In this document: positions 22,841-34,195 of the stretch, one piece after another
Numbering within the stretch: the first letter of the stretch is position 1
Layout: each line of letters begins with the position of its first letter
Origin: Rhodotorula mucilaginosa
Lineage: Eukaryota > Basidiomycota > Microbotryomycetes > Sporidiobolales > Sporidiobolaceae
Direction of reading: 5' to 3'
Length of the DNA stretch: 64,000 nt
Assembly (NCBI GenBank): GCA_034406715.1
Contig: CP137873.1
Location: forward strand, 1 to 64,000
Notes under the pieces: model-generated
Seen by the model: only the letters and a program-made list of their open reading frames with translations
What the model was told of the DNA's origin: nothing
The model's database searches: none
Program-made: the position numbers and the translations under genes

Positions 22841-25029
22841 TTACTCTACGCGCTTGATGCTGCTAGAGTCCGGTACCCCGGGAAGGGGAAATGCCTCTGC
22901 CAGCTCGTGAACGGCAGCGGTGAGCGCTTGCAATTCCTTCGCCGCTTCACCTGAACCCTCCAATTTAGCGACAAAGTCGCGCAGCAGCTTGGAACCGGCC
23001 TCCTCCTGGGCCTTGAGGCCGATCTGGACGGCGCGGTGCAAGAAGTCGGCGACGATGCGCATCTCCGGCTCGCGCATCGACCGCGACGTCAAAGCGTTGG
23101 TGCCGATGCGTACACCACCAGGCGTAGCAGCGCTTTTGTCGTTCGGCACACTGTTCTTGTTCAAGGTGATATGAGCCATGTCGCAAATCTGTCGAAAAAC
23201 GCAAAGTCAGATCGATTTTTCCAAGTTTTTGACCCGTTTTTTTGAGTTTCCGACTATATAGGCCAGGAGTGACTCACCTTTTCGATCTTGGAGCCGGTGA
23301 GGCCGAGAGGTCGGAGATCCCAGAGGACGAGGTGGTTGTCCGAGCCTTCGGTCTGGAGCTTGTAGTCGCGCTTGAGCAACTCCTCGGCGATCGTCTTGGT
23401 GTTCTTGACAATCTGAGCGGCGTACTCGCGGAAAGCAGGAGTAGCGGCCTGCTTGAGCGCGACGGCGACGGCGGCGATCGTCTGCAAAAGAAAAAGCGGG
23501 AAATTCATGAACGGGGTCAGCGCGCGCTCTTTCCAACCTCCGCGCGCACAGGACAAGACATACGTTGTTGTGGGGGCCACCCTGGCAAGCCGGGAAGACG
23601 GCGTCGTTGATGCGCTTCTCAATGTCCGACTCCTTGTCCTTGCGGAAGAAGATGAGACCGGCGCGCGGGCCGCGGAGGGTCTTGTGGCTGTAGCAAAGAC
23701 GCACACATTGTGTCAGTAATGTGGCCGTACTCAAAAGGCGAGGAGGGATGGCTCACGTGGTGGTGGTGACGACGTCGCACAGCTCGAAGGGGTTGTTCGA
23801 GACCTGCGCGGCGACGAGGCCGGAAATGTGGGCCATGTCCATCCTGCGCGCGACCGGACGTCAGCGCATGCTCAGGGAGTGTTCTCTGTGCAAAGAGTTC
23901 TGGCGCACATGAGGTACGAGCCGTTGATGTCGGCGATCTTGCGGAGGCGGGCAAAGTCCCACTCGCGCGGGTAGGCCGAGGCGCCGCAGATGAGAATCCT
24001 CGGCTTGAAGAGGACGACGTTCTTCTCGAGGGCGTCGTAGTCGATGAGGCCGGTCGAGGGGTCGACCTGGTAAGGGAGGGACTGGAAGTAGATCGACGAG
24101 GCCGAGATCTTGCGCTTCGGGGTGTAGGCGCCGTGGGTCAGGTGACCGCCGTCGGCAAGGCCGAGGCCCATGATGCGGTCCTGGGGCTGGATGAGGGCGG
24201 TGAAGGCGGCAAAGTTGGCAGTCGAGCCCGAGTACGGCTGGACGTTGACGCCCCAGACCTTCTCGTCGAGGTGGAACGCCTCGAGGGCGCGCTTCTGGCA
24301 GAGGATTTCGAGCTCGTCGACGACCTCGTTGCCGCCGTAGTAGCGGGCGCCGGGGAGACCCTCCGAGTACTTGTTGGTGAACATGGAGCCGTTCGCCTCC
24401 ATGACGGCGAGCGAGGTCAAGTTCTCGGACGCGATCAGTTCGAGGCCGCGGAACTGGCGGTAGGTCTGTCCAGATTGTCATGCGGTGTCAGTTCATTTGC
24501 GCATTCAGCGGGTCTCGGGTTTGCCGATCGCTGCGGTCGTCGTGCGGAGTGGCGAAAGGATTGGCCCAAACATCCCGACGCCAAGTCTCTGATCTCGCCC
24601 GGTGACATGCCGAGTCCTCGAGTAGCAGAGCAACGGCGACCCTCCAGGAAACGGCAGGGAATCAAAGGTGGCGAAATTGCGACGGGTTGACTCTTGGCCC
24701 GGGGTAGAGACGCGGCGTTAAGCTCACCTCGCGTTCGACGAGAGCCTGGATCTCGGGATCAGCCTCGGCGAGGGGAGTGTAGAGGTCCTTGTTCTGTGCG
24801 TGGGACGGTATGTCAGCATGAGTCCTATTCGTCGGCAGCGGATGTCGAGAAAAAAAAAAGGGGAGGTGCGGATGGCGCGATCGCAGGGCAGCGGACGCAC
24901 AAAGTCATTGGGAATGGGGATCTTGGGGATGGCCGACATGGTGACTGGAGACGGGCGGTACGAGCGGATCGACTGGCGAGTGGCTGTGCGAGGCAGTTGC
25001 GCGAGCGAGCGAGCGGCAGAGCGGAGCAT
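22841..25029 (-). CDS. SHM2: Serine hydroxymethyltransferase
   Basis: Seven exons (24901-25029, 24728-24793, 24465 down to 23909, 23843 down to 23757, 23687 down to 23564, 23481 down to 23278, 23188 down to 22841) give 504 residues. Family blocks are [48 protein letters not shown], the PLP-lysine motif [14 protein letters not shown] (Lys about 282), [11 protein letters not shown] and [15 protein letters not shown]. The enzyme swaps serine and glycine while charging tetrahydrofolate with a one-carbon unit. Exon 1 has two in-frame ATGs. From 25029 the product starts with [19 protein letters not shown], basic and free of acidic residues like a mitochondrial presequence. From 24939 it starts [13 protein letters not shown], a cytosolic-type start. 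The first ATG has C at -3 and the second has A at -3. Confidence 0.96.
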
Positions 25030-25280
25030 TCGGGCACTCAAAAAGGAGGAGCGGCGAGCGAGAGACGAGGGTTTTGCACAGCCGCGCTTAATGCTAGTAA
25101 TCCCTTTTGATTACTATTCGAGTTTGTAATTGAACGCGGGTTCAATTCGGAGCGAGTGCGGGGTAAAATCGAGAGACAAGCACGCGCAAGCTCGAAGTCC
25201 CGCGACCTGATTCGCTTTAAAGTGTTGTTGCCTTTACCGGGCTCGCCTCGACAAAAGGCACTCGTTCGCGGGAACAGGCC
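25030..25280. promoter_or_regulatory. Shared divergent promoter, SHMT / GRC3
   Basis: 251 bp separate the upstream SHMT ATG and the GRC3 ATG. The region has a short AT-richer core around 25090-25145 that may hold transcription starts. No specific operator was identified. Confidence 0.5.
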
Positions 25281-28100
25281 ATGCCGGCTGCAAAAGGCTC
25301 AAAGCGTACTCGGACTGCCGCTGCCGAGGCGTCGTCGCCGCCAACTCGCTCAACTTCGGCAGCAGGTCCTCCAGCACCGCCATCATCCAACCTCGCTCCG
25401 GCACGTCCCATGAGCGCAGTCGCAGCGCGTAGGGCAGCTCGCGAGGCAGCAGCAGCGGCAACTCAGGCTCCTGCACCTGCTCGTGTCGAACCGAACCCGT
25501 CCTCCTCTGTCGCCGCAGCGAAAGATCAAGACGTCGACATGCGGCAAAGGTCCCCGAGTCCGACTAGTACGCCTCTCCAGGGCTCGTCCTCCGACGAAGA
25601 AGAAGCCGAGATTGTCGTGCCGCGCAAAAAGGCCAAGGTGGCCGCGAGCCGATACTTTGCGTCCGGCGGCGAGGAGGCGGGGTCGTCGTCGTCGTCGTCG
25701 TCTTCGAGCCTTCCGAAGGCCCGGACTACTACGAATCGGGCACCCTCGGAGGAGCAAGAGGACTACACTCGTCTCGAGGAAGCTGGCGACGTCTCGGCAG
25801 AGTGGGGGACGCCCCGGGCAAACCGTCGTCGTCGTGAGAAGCCGTTGAGTCTCCCCCTTTACGCGCGCCTCTTTGACCGGAACGTGCTGACACGCCATCA
25901 CCGCGGAAATGTCCAGCTCGTTCATCGATCCGAGTTGCGTGTCATCGCTCGTGCCCAGTCCGGGAGAGAACGTTGTCGAATGCCAGGCCCGCATCGGTGG
26001 ACAGGACAAACTTGGTACTCTCTTCTTCCTGCAAGCCGACGAGGTGAGTACCCGTGCCTCGACTAGCTCTCATGTATGCACCACTGACGAGGCCACTCTG
26101 CTGTAGACCATCCTCCTTCGCGGAGTGTGCGGCATCACGCCGGTCTGGGGCGCCGTGTCTGTTCTGAACGCGACTTTGCGAGCAGCCGCCGCCGGCGACA
26201 CGACATCACCTCTGGACCTCGCCGACTTGCACGAAGATGCGCTGCATCCGCTTTTTGTACCCAACTCGCATGCGGTGCCGCCGATACGCGCCCTGCGGTC
26301 TGCCACCCGACCGCCACCGCTCCGAACCGCCGACGGTCGGACACTCGCGACTCCGTCAGGCTGTGCGGCGATCGTGCTCGTCTCTGACCTCGACACGCAA
26401 GTCGAGGGACTCGAACGAATCCTCGCGGCCGGAGGGATTGGACACGGACTGGGCTTTTCGACTCGAAAGGGCAAGATGCCAGCGTCGGAAGTCAGCGGGC
26501 GGACTTGGTCTTTGGTCAGTCTGGCCTCGGTTCTGTATGGACGAGCATTATAGACCGACTGATGCACGCTCCTTTGCAGCTCGTCACGCCGGAACCGTCC
26601 TACGCGTGCCTGCGGGAAGATGAGCAGTGGCAGGCGGCCCTGCACAGCCAGCTACCTCCTTCGCCATTCGCATCAACGACTTCCGGTACCGACTGGCGAG
26701 GCGACGCGTTCGTCGCCATGGTTGAAGGCCCGAAGCGGGTCGGGAAGAGCACTTTGGCCAAGCTGCTCGTGAACGAGCTGCTTGACCGGCGAGTCTTCCT
26801 TGTCCTTCGACAACGTGGGTCAGCGCTGACTCGCAGCTGCCCGTCTTCCAGATACGAGGCGGTCGCTTACCTCGACACCGACCTCGGACAAGCCGAGTTT
26901 ACCGCTCCGGGTTTCGTCTCTTTGACGGTTCTGCGTCGACCTGTTCTCGGTGAGCACGCATTTGTCGCAAGCTCTTCCCGACGGAACATTCGGCGTGTGT
27001 TGACCCGGCTTATGGCAGGTCCCTCCTTCACCCACCTTCACGAGTCGTTCGAGTCTCACTTTCTCGGCTCGACATCCCCGGCTTCGGACCCGACCGACTA
27101 CCTGACAGCGTGCGAGGCTCTGTTGGCGACTTATCGGCTCGAGGTCGAGTTCGCAGGCGGAGACGACAGCGCGAGTGCGATCGGTCCGGGGCGTCGCCAC
27201 AAGAGCCGCGTCGCTGGCCCGGACCAGAGCGGACCCTCGAAATGTCGAGAGCGGGTCCCGCTCGTCGTCAACACCTCGGGCTGGATTAAAGGCCTCGGCG
27301 CAGACATCCTTTCGCGGCTAAAGGACCTCGCCCGGCCGACGCACGTCTTTACTTTCGCCGATCCGGCTACGGAGACGAGCTCCTTTGCCGTTCAAGACTT
27401 TCCTCCGCCTTTCCCTCCTGCGGTCCCGTATCGGCAAATCCCGCTCCCGGCCGCGTTCGCCTCGCCGCTCGAGTCCAAGTGGACGCCGGCCGACCTGCGC
27501 ACCCTCGCTCTCGCGTCGTACTTTTACAGCAAGGGATGCTTCGTCGGTGGTCAGGTCCCTCGCTGGGAGACGACGCGGCCGCTGATTGCACAGCCGGTCC
27601 GCACGTGCTCTTGGGGATCCAGTCCCTCTGCGCTCAAGGCGTCTGCAGTCTACATGGCAGGCACTGGCGACATTCGGTACGAGCACTGTCTACACGCCCT
27701 GAACGGCTCGATCGTCGCCATCGTCGCGGACTCGCAGCCTGCGCGCACAGACCTGTCACGGCCGTTTCCGTACGCTCCGCGGGCGCCTCTGCCGTCACCA
27801 GCGTCGTCGCGAGCGCTCGGCCTCGCCATCGTCCACTCCTTTGCACCTGCGGCCGAGTCGATGTATCTCTTGACGCCCACCGCGCCGACGTCGTCAGATG
27901 CGAGCGCGCTGGCGCTGGTCAAGGGGGCGCTCGATACGCCCGTCGCGCTCATGTGCGACTTTACTGCCCGTGCGGACGAGTCGGAAGCCGGTCTCGCCGG
28001 GGTCGATTGGGATGCTGTGCCGTACCTCAGCGTGGAAACTGGCGAAGCGGTGGGGCGCAGGAGGGTCCGCCGGAACTTGATGCGAAAGGGTCAAGCTTGA
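25281..28100 (+). CDS. GRC3: Grc3/Nol9 polynucleotide 5'-hydroxyl kinase
   Basis: Six exons fit: 25281 to about 25840, 25917-26043, 26107-26514, 26580-26788, 26852-26949 and 27019-28100, about 827 residues. The exon 1 donor is uncertain. A disordered N-terminus (Ala/Pro/Ser-rich, acidic patch, PRKKAK) precedes the conserved domain: VECQARIGGQDKLGTLFFLQ, Walker A GPKRVGKST, AYLDTDLGQAEFTAPGFVSL, PLVVNTSGWIKGLGADIL, THVFTFADP and ALNGSIVAIV. In the nucleolus Grc3 partners with the nuclease Las1 to phosphorylate the 5' end of cleaved ITS2 in 27S pre-rRNA. The intron at 26789-26851 appears to start with GC (GCGAGT); removing it joins NELLDR to YEAVAYLDTD and drops 21 poorly conserved residues that would otherwise be read through. 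Confidence 0.9.
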
Positions 28101-29596
28101 TGACGGCATTCCATGTTGGCGGTTTCGCGGCTGGCGGGGCTGCCCTGCGTGCCAATACGTCGCTCGCCGTTTGCCGCCTCTGAGCACGTACTCGTGCCCG
28201 TCTTGTAACCGGGGGCAGCCGACAACGATTTGGCTCCTCCCGCAGGATTGACACGCGTGTAAGAAAATAGTTGGTGGTCTCTCTCTCCCCGACGAGACTG
28301 CAAGGCACACCGGTCTCCAGCGCGATGCGAGACCAGGCAACTGGCGCAGATGGGGATTGTAGGGGCGGAGCCGTACAAGGCCGTAAACAGTTGATTGAGT
28401 CTGTATTGCGTGAGCTATACGAGAGGTGATTGATAGCTAAGAGCGAGGGCCTGAGCTACGACAAGTGCCCGAGGTCCTCCATCAACGAGGTCCTCCATCA
28501 ACAAACCTTCCTGATTTTGACCAATCCATGACGAGTCTGGCACTTTGAGTCCGGTACAATGCAAGTGTAGTGGGCTGTAATCAAGAAGAGTGTAAGTGGT
28601 CTGTTCACAAAGGGAAAAAGGAAGACGGCTTAGCAAAGGAAGGGTTTGACGGGTTGGCTCACCCAGCAGAGACCCTCATATTGGTCCCCAACGGCACACT
28701 TTTCCCTGAGAGGGACACTCTGCCTTGCTCAACTTTGGACTGCCGGTTGCATCTTTTGCTGCTCTGCTGTAATCAATGGGAAGCCCTTGCCTGCAGACCA
28801 AGCCCCCTCTCAAGCCGAGCTGCACCCTCTTCAGGAGTCGCGACACCATCCTTGACCCGGCCCAACCGTGGCAGAACATCCAGCTTTCTTGTGCTACCTC
28901 CATCTCCAAGACGGGGTCCTGTTTGGCAAAGCGCAAGGAGTTGAGCGCTGCATCAAAGTGATGGTTGAGAGGGAGAAAATCAACTGGGAATCCTCGTTGT
29001 CTGGGCGCCACCCTTTTGTTTGCCACAGCACAGCGCACCATCTCCACCCCATCACCACCAGTCTCTTGCACAGCATCCTCTCAACCACCAGCAAGTAACC
29101 CTTGTCATTTACAGCTGAAGTGGTGCAGGAGACAGTGACTCTGTCCTCACTTCCACCTTCAATGACACCTTGAACAAGTCCCACTCGCGCAACCTGCCAG
29201 TCACCAGAGCAAAGCCTCCGGGAGTATGCGCCCCGCCTTGCCAAACTCAGCCCTAGGGATGTCAGAGTCATCAACCGCACTCCGGTGACCGTTATCTGCA
29301 TTTTCCCCAGGGAGATCAGTCGTTTTGGATTAACGGTAGCGGGAAATGCCAATTTTGCCGGCTGAGTCAGCCCTGTTCCTTTGTTCCCGGACCCGCAATG
29401 GGGGCCTCGCCTTGTCGTTGTCTCCAATTGGCCGCCTCTTGCCCGTTGCTCTGCCTCGAGATCAGGCTGGGAGACTTACCGCTGGTGCCATACAAGAATG
29501 CTGTTCACCCTCGCATGCCTGGCAAGACTTTGTCAGCCTCAAATCGCCCTTTGCAATTGCACCACCGGGATCTGATCACCAGCGACCGGGACCTTT
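28101..29596. other. Start of the repeat island, no gene assigned
   Basis: The first 250 bp should be the GRC3 3' UTR. From about 28.4 kb composition shifts to lower GC with many TTGCAAG- and TGCA-type words. Coding-like pieces exist, for example around 28870-29095 on the plus strand (VERCIKVMVEREKINWESS), but no exon chain or family could be established. They may be remnants of a decayed gene. Confidence 0.4.
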
Positions 29597-29971
29597 TGTA
29601 AGCGCCAGATGAGCCGACTCGAGGGGAGGAGCTCAAAGCGACGCTAACGAAAGTTCGGGTTTGGTGTGCGCAGAAGTGACGGTGTATAGCGGGGATTGCA
29701 ATACTAGGTCACGAGTAGATAAAGGATCTACGGGGGAAGGGATCTTCGAGAGTAGACGAAGAAAGAGAAAAGAGAAAGAGAGAGAGAGAGAGAGCAACGA
29801 GAGGAGCGAGGGAAAGGAGAGGGATCGGATATAGAAGGGGAGAGAAACACCGAGGGAAAAGAGGTGCCGAGAGTAGGGGTACAGTGTGGAGTGTCGGGTG
29901 CCGAGAGGTGATCAGGAGCGGGGTGTGCGTAAGCATGGACGAGCGAGTGATCGGCCGCTCGCCTCCTGACA
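29597..29971 (-). mobile_element. Solo LTR of the Ty3/gypsy element found at 49.6-60.1 kb
   Basis: The 375 bp are the reverse complement of the 380 bp LTRs at 49650-50029 and 59727-60106, with a few differences. Ends are TGTAAGCGCC and CTCCTGACA, the inverse of TGTCAGGAGG...GGCGCTTACA. A 5-bp target duplication CCTTT lies at 29592-29596 and 29972-29976. The absence of internal sequence with intact duplication fits LTR-LTR recombination after insertion. Confidence 0.95.
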
Positions 29972-30442
29972 CCTTTCAGTCTGCTGGCCACCTCTCTCTT
30001 TTGCAAACCCTCAAAGAGCCGACACACTTGCGGTCCCTCCTTGTTATGTGTCTGCATGGCTTGCATGTCCCCTTTTGTCTCGCACCTCTGTCGCTCCTTT
30101 TTGTTCTTTTCTTTGCAGATCATCGCGGAGCTTTTGCTGCTCATCAAGACAAATCTCTCTCACCTGTCTATTGTTACTAGTTGAGGGGCCTCAACGGCCA
30201 GTCAACCTCAGTCAGTCTTTGGTTCAGAAGGGTTTCAATTGACGGTTGCCTCTTGCAGTCAATTCAAGTGCAAGTTGTTGAGCAATGTGAGTGTCTGCAT
30301 TCATTGCAGTTGTGTCTGCAGCAGCTGTAGGGAGGTACATCCTTGTTTCGTGCATTGGTGTGCATTGTCCCGTGCATGTATCAGCGCAATACACGCGCAT
30401 TGACGCGGGCGTATATATATGCATTTTGAGCAACATCATCAA

Positions 30443-30515
30443 GATTCAATAGTCTAGTTGGTTAGGGCACCGCATTGTGGCTGCGGAAACCCGTGTTCGA
30501 ATCACGGTTGGATCA
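30443..30515 (+). tRNA. tRNA-His (GTG)
   Basis: 73 nt fold as a cloverleaf. The acceptor stem GATTCAA/TTGGATC contains one G-T pair, the D arm includes TAGTCTAGTTGGTTAGGGCA, the anticodon stem is CCGCA/TGCGG with loop TTGTGGC (anticodon GTG), and the T arm is CGTG-TTCGAAT-CACG. A T-run follows at about 30519. No intron. The solo LTR ends 471 bp upstream. Confidence 0.95.
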
Positions 30516-32684
30516 TTCTTTTTTGTTTATACTATGCATTCCCTTCTAACTATTCCTAATCTTTTTTGAGGTGGGAACCGCAAGGTGCACTGCAATGTAC
30601 ATTAAGATTTTTTGGTAGGTTTTGGTGTTAAAAAAGGGCATCTGAAGAGTGCCCTCGCTTCCGAGAAGGTGTTGAAGCATGGGGGAGCCTCCCCCGGCAA
30701 GTGCTGTGTGCAGGAACATTCAGTGAGGTGACAGAAGGAACAAGGTGGCATTACTTGATCCTGGCGCACTGTCACTGGTCACTTGGTCCCGTCGCACCAG
30801 CTCACAGGTGACCTTTGTAGAGAGCAATGCCACCGGAGAGGCAGCAAGTGGCACAGGTACATATCCAAATGGTTGTCTGAGCTGCACAGGTGAGAGTCGA
30901 CAGGGTGTGGTGCAGGCCCGAGCAGCGCACAAAGAGTTGAGCATGCTGGTGGTGTTGTCCACCTTGACTGCTTGCATATCACAGGGATTGGTCCAGCAAG
31001 GGACAGCAAGATATGAAGGGGTGCAGAGGGGTGCATGCAATGTGAAGAGGTGCAGGCAGCGTGAAGAGGTGCAGGTGGGGTCTGAGTGAAGGAGGAGCCA
31101 GCGCTCATAGGCTGTAAAGGCTGCTCTCCAGGCAGTGGATCTACACACCTGCTCTCCAGACAGTGCAAGTGAAAATGCTGGAGAGAAAGGGCGGGAAGGC
31201 CTGAGAGAAAGCAGGTTCGTGGACAAGCCGGCAAAAAGTCCGTGGACAAGCCGGAGACCAGATTGGTCCGCTGACAGGCAGGATTTTGTATTCAATCCCT
31301 GGGGTGGCAGCGAAAGCAGGAAGCTCTGAGTCTGAGCTGTACCCCTGAAATAGGTGGTGGTCGTGCAGGGCACACCGCTCACAAGCTCGCAATAAATGTC
31401 AGAGGGGGATCCTTTGCAGGTCAGGTTGTAGTTGAGGTGTATACAAGCTAGAGCCAGTGAATATTGACTCGAATATCCATCAAAGAGCATTGTGAAGTGT
31501 TGCTTTCAACGAGCTCGCGAGGAGTTAGCAATGCAAGCTGGTACAAGCCGATTCAGATGCAGAACTCCACACTCTACAGACTATACCTGCAGTCAATGGT
31601 ATGGCAGGTCCAAAGACAAACCCAACCTGTCAGGCTGCAAGCTCTGCAGACTCCAGAAGGGCAAGACACCGCTAACCGCTTTAGCTGAGTCACCGTTTGC
31701 AGCTCTTTGCCTCCTCAAGTCTCGTCACAAGTGGCCCTCGTACGTCAGCGCGCATGCTGTTCAGGCACAGTTGACCGCGGATTGCTCACGTACGCGCACA
31801 CTCTGCAGGGAGGACAAGTACGTGTGCGACTTTGAAAAACAGCGACATCAAGTCGTTTGTTGTCAAGGTGGGCTCTGTTGCCTTACTCTTACCCCTTGGG
31901 TGTGCAGGATGGAAGCTCATACTTTGCAGTGTCTCTGCACAGCACACCTGATGCTGAGCTCCTTGTACATGCACACTGCATCGAGCTGCAACTCTGCTTG
32001 CGCAACATACGAGCTCACCGGTCAACGGTCCATAGATCTGTTGCATCTCCCTGAACAACTTTGCTGAGGTTCAAGCGGTCTATCCCACACTACCAGCGCT
32101 ACAAGTACAAGTACGCTGCACAGAGCTTGAGTCAACTGGGGTCCGAGACTCGAGCAGCTTCCTGACTAGGTGAGCTTTGGCGCTTGCACCACCATCAGAT
32201 TGTCTTTATACCCACCCTCCTCCCTTTAAAGGTATTTTGGTGTGAAAAGAACCTGTTTCCACTTCTTCGAAGGGAACGGCGAGGTGGAGGGGCAATGAGC
32301 ACAAACAGAGAGAAAGGGAAGGGAGGGCATTTGTGTCAACTTGGCAAAGACTCAAGATAATTAACCAGTTTTCACTTGGAGTGTGGCAGCGCTCAAGACG
32401 CTGCGGTTACTCCAAAGTTTGGTGGAAAGGCAGCTGCCTCAAACTCCAGAGCAAGTGTAACAAGCCAGGAACGGGAAGCTGAGAAGCAGAAGGGCTTAGG
32501 GGAGCCAAATCAGAGCATGGCAAAGCTGATGGAAAGGCAATGGACAGGTCTACTATGTCAAGGACAGCTACAGGCACTCAGAGCAACCAGCATGGTTCTC
32601 TCATTCCCTCCAGCCAAACCAGCGAACAGAAGCGCAAATTTATCTGCATAGATTAGGACAGCAAGTTGAGGCGATGTTTACCTC
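30516..32684. other. No gene assigned
   Basis: About 2.2 kb of island sequence. The longest frames (30720-31490 minus, 256 codons; 31492-32067 plus, 191 codons, Cys-rich) have no recognisable domain and no typical exon structure. They may be chance or decayed sequence. Confidence 0.4.
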
Positions 32685-32686
32685 AT

Positions 32687-32779
32687 GGCCAGATGCCCGA
32701 GCGGTCTAAGGGGATAGACTCGAATGAACTCGCTATCTATTAGGCTTTGCCTGCGCAGGTTCAAATCCTGCTCTGGTCG
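32687..32779 (+). tRNA. tRNA-Ser, likely CGA, with a short intron
   Basis: 93 nt. The acceptor stem is GGCCAGA/TCTGGTC. There is a long variable arm (AGGCTTTGCCT) typical of class II tRNA, and the T arm is GCAGG-TTCAAAT-CCTGC. The anticodon stem is ATAGA/TCTAT with a 17-nt loop, read as the 7-nt loop plus a 10-nt intron after position 37. This gives anticodon CGA (Ser). The intron boundary is inferred. Confidence 0.85.
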
Positions 32780-33070
32780 GTTTCTTTTTGCTTCTTACTG
32801 CCCTGTGCACTTCTGTGCACCTCTTCTCGACGGACTTGCTCACCATACGCAAAGGAGGAAGCCTGTTTGGCAAGGGGAATAGCAGCGCACCCTTTTGTTT
32901 CCCGGATCACCTCTTTTTGGACCACTATGCATACAGGTGGGACCAGGCTTGAAGCATTAATGTGAGCATAAGCAATACACAGAAACTAGAGTGATCAAAG
33001 ACAAGGCCACTCTGTTAAGTGCGACAGGACGCAAAAGGAAAAAGGCCTTGGTAGGCGACCAAAAAAAATG

Positions 33071-33153
33071 TAGCGTTGCTTGGCTTCGATCCAAGGACAT
33101 TGGGGTTTCAAGTGATATGAGCCCCACGCGCTGCCAAACTGCGCCACAACGCT
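33071..33153 (-). tRNA. Initiator tRNA-Met (CAT) with a 9-nt intron
   Basis: 83 nt. The acceptor stem AGCGTTG/CAACGCT starts with A1-T72, and the T loop reads ATCGAAG (AUCG in place of TTCG). Both are marks of eukaryotic initiator tRNA. The body GTGGCGCAG...GCAGCGCG...GGGCTCATA...TGTCC closely follows yeast initiator tRNA. The anticodon stem TGGGG/CCCCA encloses CTCATA plus TCACTTGAA, then A. The nine bases are an apparent intron just 3' of position 37. Confidence 0.88.
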
Positions 33154-33177
33154 TCATGGTAGCCGAGTCCATCTTTA

Positions 33178-34195
33178 CTTATATATTCTCTGTTGAACCC
33201 GCTCTGGTGGTGGCTTCTGCATCTCCTTGGCTCAAAGGTGTTGTTGTACGTAAGTGACCAAGGTTTTGATTCTGTTTTCTTGGTGCTGTGTAAAGTAGCA
33301 TTTGCACTTCAAGAGTTCCTATGCAGGCAAGTGGATTTCCTTCACCAGTCAGAGTCGAGTTTGATGCCCTCTTCTTTTTGCCTTTCAATTTCATTGCTCA
33401 CTGTGCCCATTCTGTGCACAGTTTACAGATACATGTTGCATCTGTGCAGCCAGTGTAATGATGGTTTTTGTAGTGCCATTTAGGATCTCTGATTCTCTGT
33501 GCCCCAGAAGTATCTGAGGTTTGCTTAGATCCTCTCTTGTGTTGTGTACTTGCTACCGGGCAAAAGTATGTTGCAAACATACAGCACGTGCCACATACTG
33601 ACTATGTAGGATGGGCCTTGTGTACAATAGGCAGTGGCCAGTTCTCTCTTGGTCAAAGCCTGTTGTGTAGTGATTGTCTGTTGATTGAGGTAGCCATGTC
33701 AAGGATAAAGGCTGACAGCAGTGCCATTTCAAAACAAAGAGTTTTTGGCAGGCGACAATCAGCTACAGGAGACAGAGTGTTGGGCTTGCATCAAGCCTCT
33801 GGAGGACCCTGGAGGTGGTGAAAAAAAGGGGCAAAGATGTGCTGCGCCTGTTGTGAGGCTGCAGGGATTTGAGCAGCATGTCGGGGCGCAAAATGACACA
33901 CACCGGGCGCGAGAGAAGCGCTGTTACTGATGTCCTCATTGCATCTGCAGGAACTGTACTGCTCTTGAACAGAGCACTGACCTTTACTATGATTGGAGGT
34001 GGGGCTGAGGGCTGCAAGTCCAGTGCGCTCATGGCATACGCGGGCACTCACTCTACAATTACCCAGCACCAACTCCTCTCCAACCCTTTCTTGACATGCT
34101 CGATCTATCTATCTACTGCTTCAGCAGATTTGAGCCTTTTGCACACTAGCACAGAGCTGCAAGAACACCAAGGCATGCACAAGCAACAGCAGCAT
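33178..34195. other. No gene assigned
   Basis: About 1 kb of island sequence between the tRNA block and a LINE fragment. Short frames only. A short TCTATCTATC run at about 34102-34116 resembles LINE tails. Confidence 0.4.

Larger units (their letters stand above)
32685..33177. repeat. Inverted duplication, copy 1 (tRNA-Ser + initiator tRNA-Met block)
   Basis: This 493 bp block is the near-identical reverse complement of 60470-60963. Both copies contain tRNA-Ser, a spacer with matching sequence (including TGTGCACTTCTGTGCACCTC) and initiator tRNA-Met. Identity stops abruptly on both sides, just outside the tRNA-Ser 5' end and about 24 bp beyond the tRNA-Met 5' end. Confidence 0.93.

Noticed and set aside
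25831-25916. GTGAGA at 25831 as the GRC3 exon 1 donor
   Set aside because: It is a better donor match than GTTGAG at 25841 but leaves a phase that no nearby acceptor can satisfy, so the join remains open.
26789-26851. Reading GRC3 straight through as 21 extra residues
   Set aside because: The stretch is open, but it separates NELLDR from YEAVAYLDTD, adjacent in the family, and has a GCGAGT donor, a CTGAC branch-like site and a CAG acceptor.
29247-29360. Possible MITE starting TAGGGATGTCAGAG, like the hAT element at 39813
   Set aside because: A TCAGCCC repeat flanks about 100 bp, but the right end shows no inverted repeat, so a complete element cannot be supported.
30720-31490. 256-codon minus-strand frame in the island
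   Set aside because: It has no recognisable domain, no exon-like conservation and contains simple words repeated around it; too weak to call a gene.
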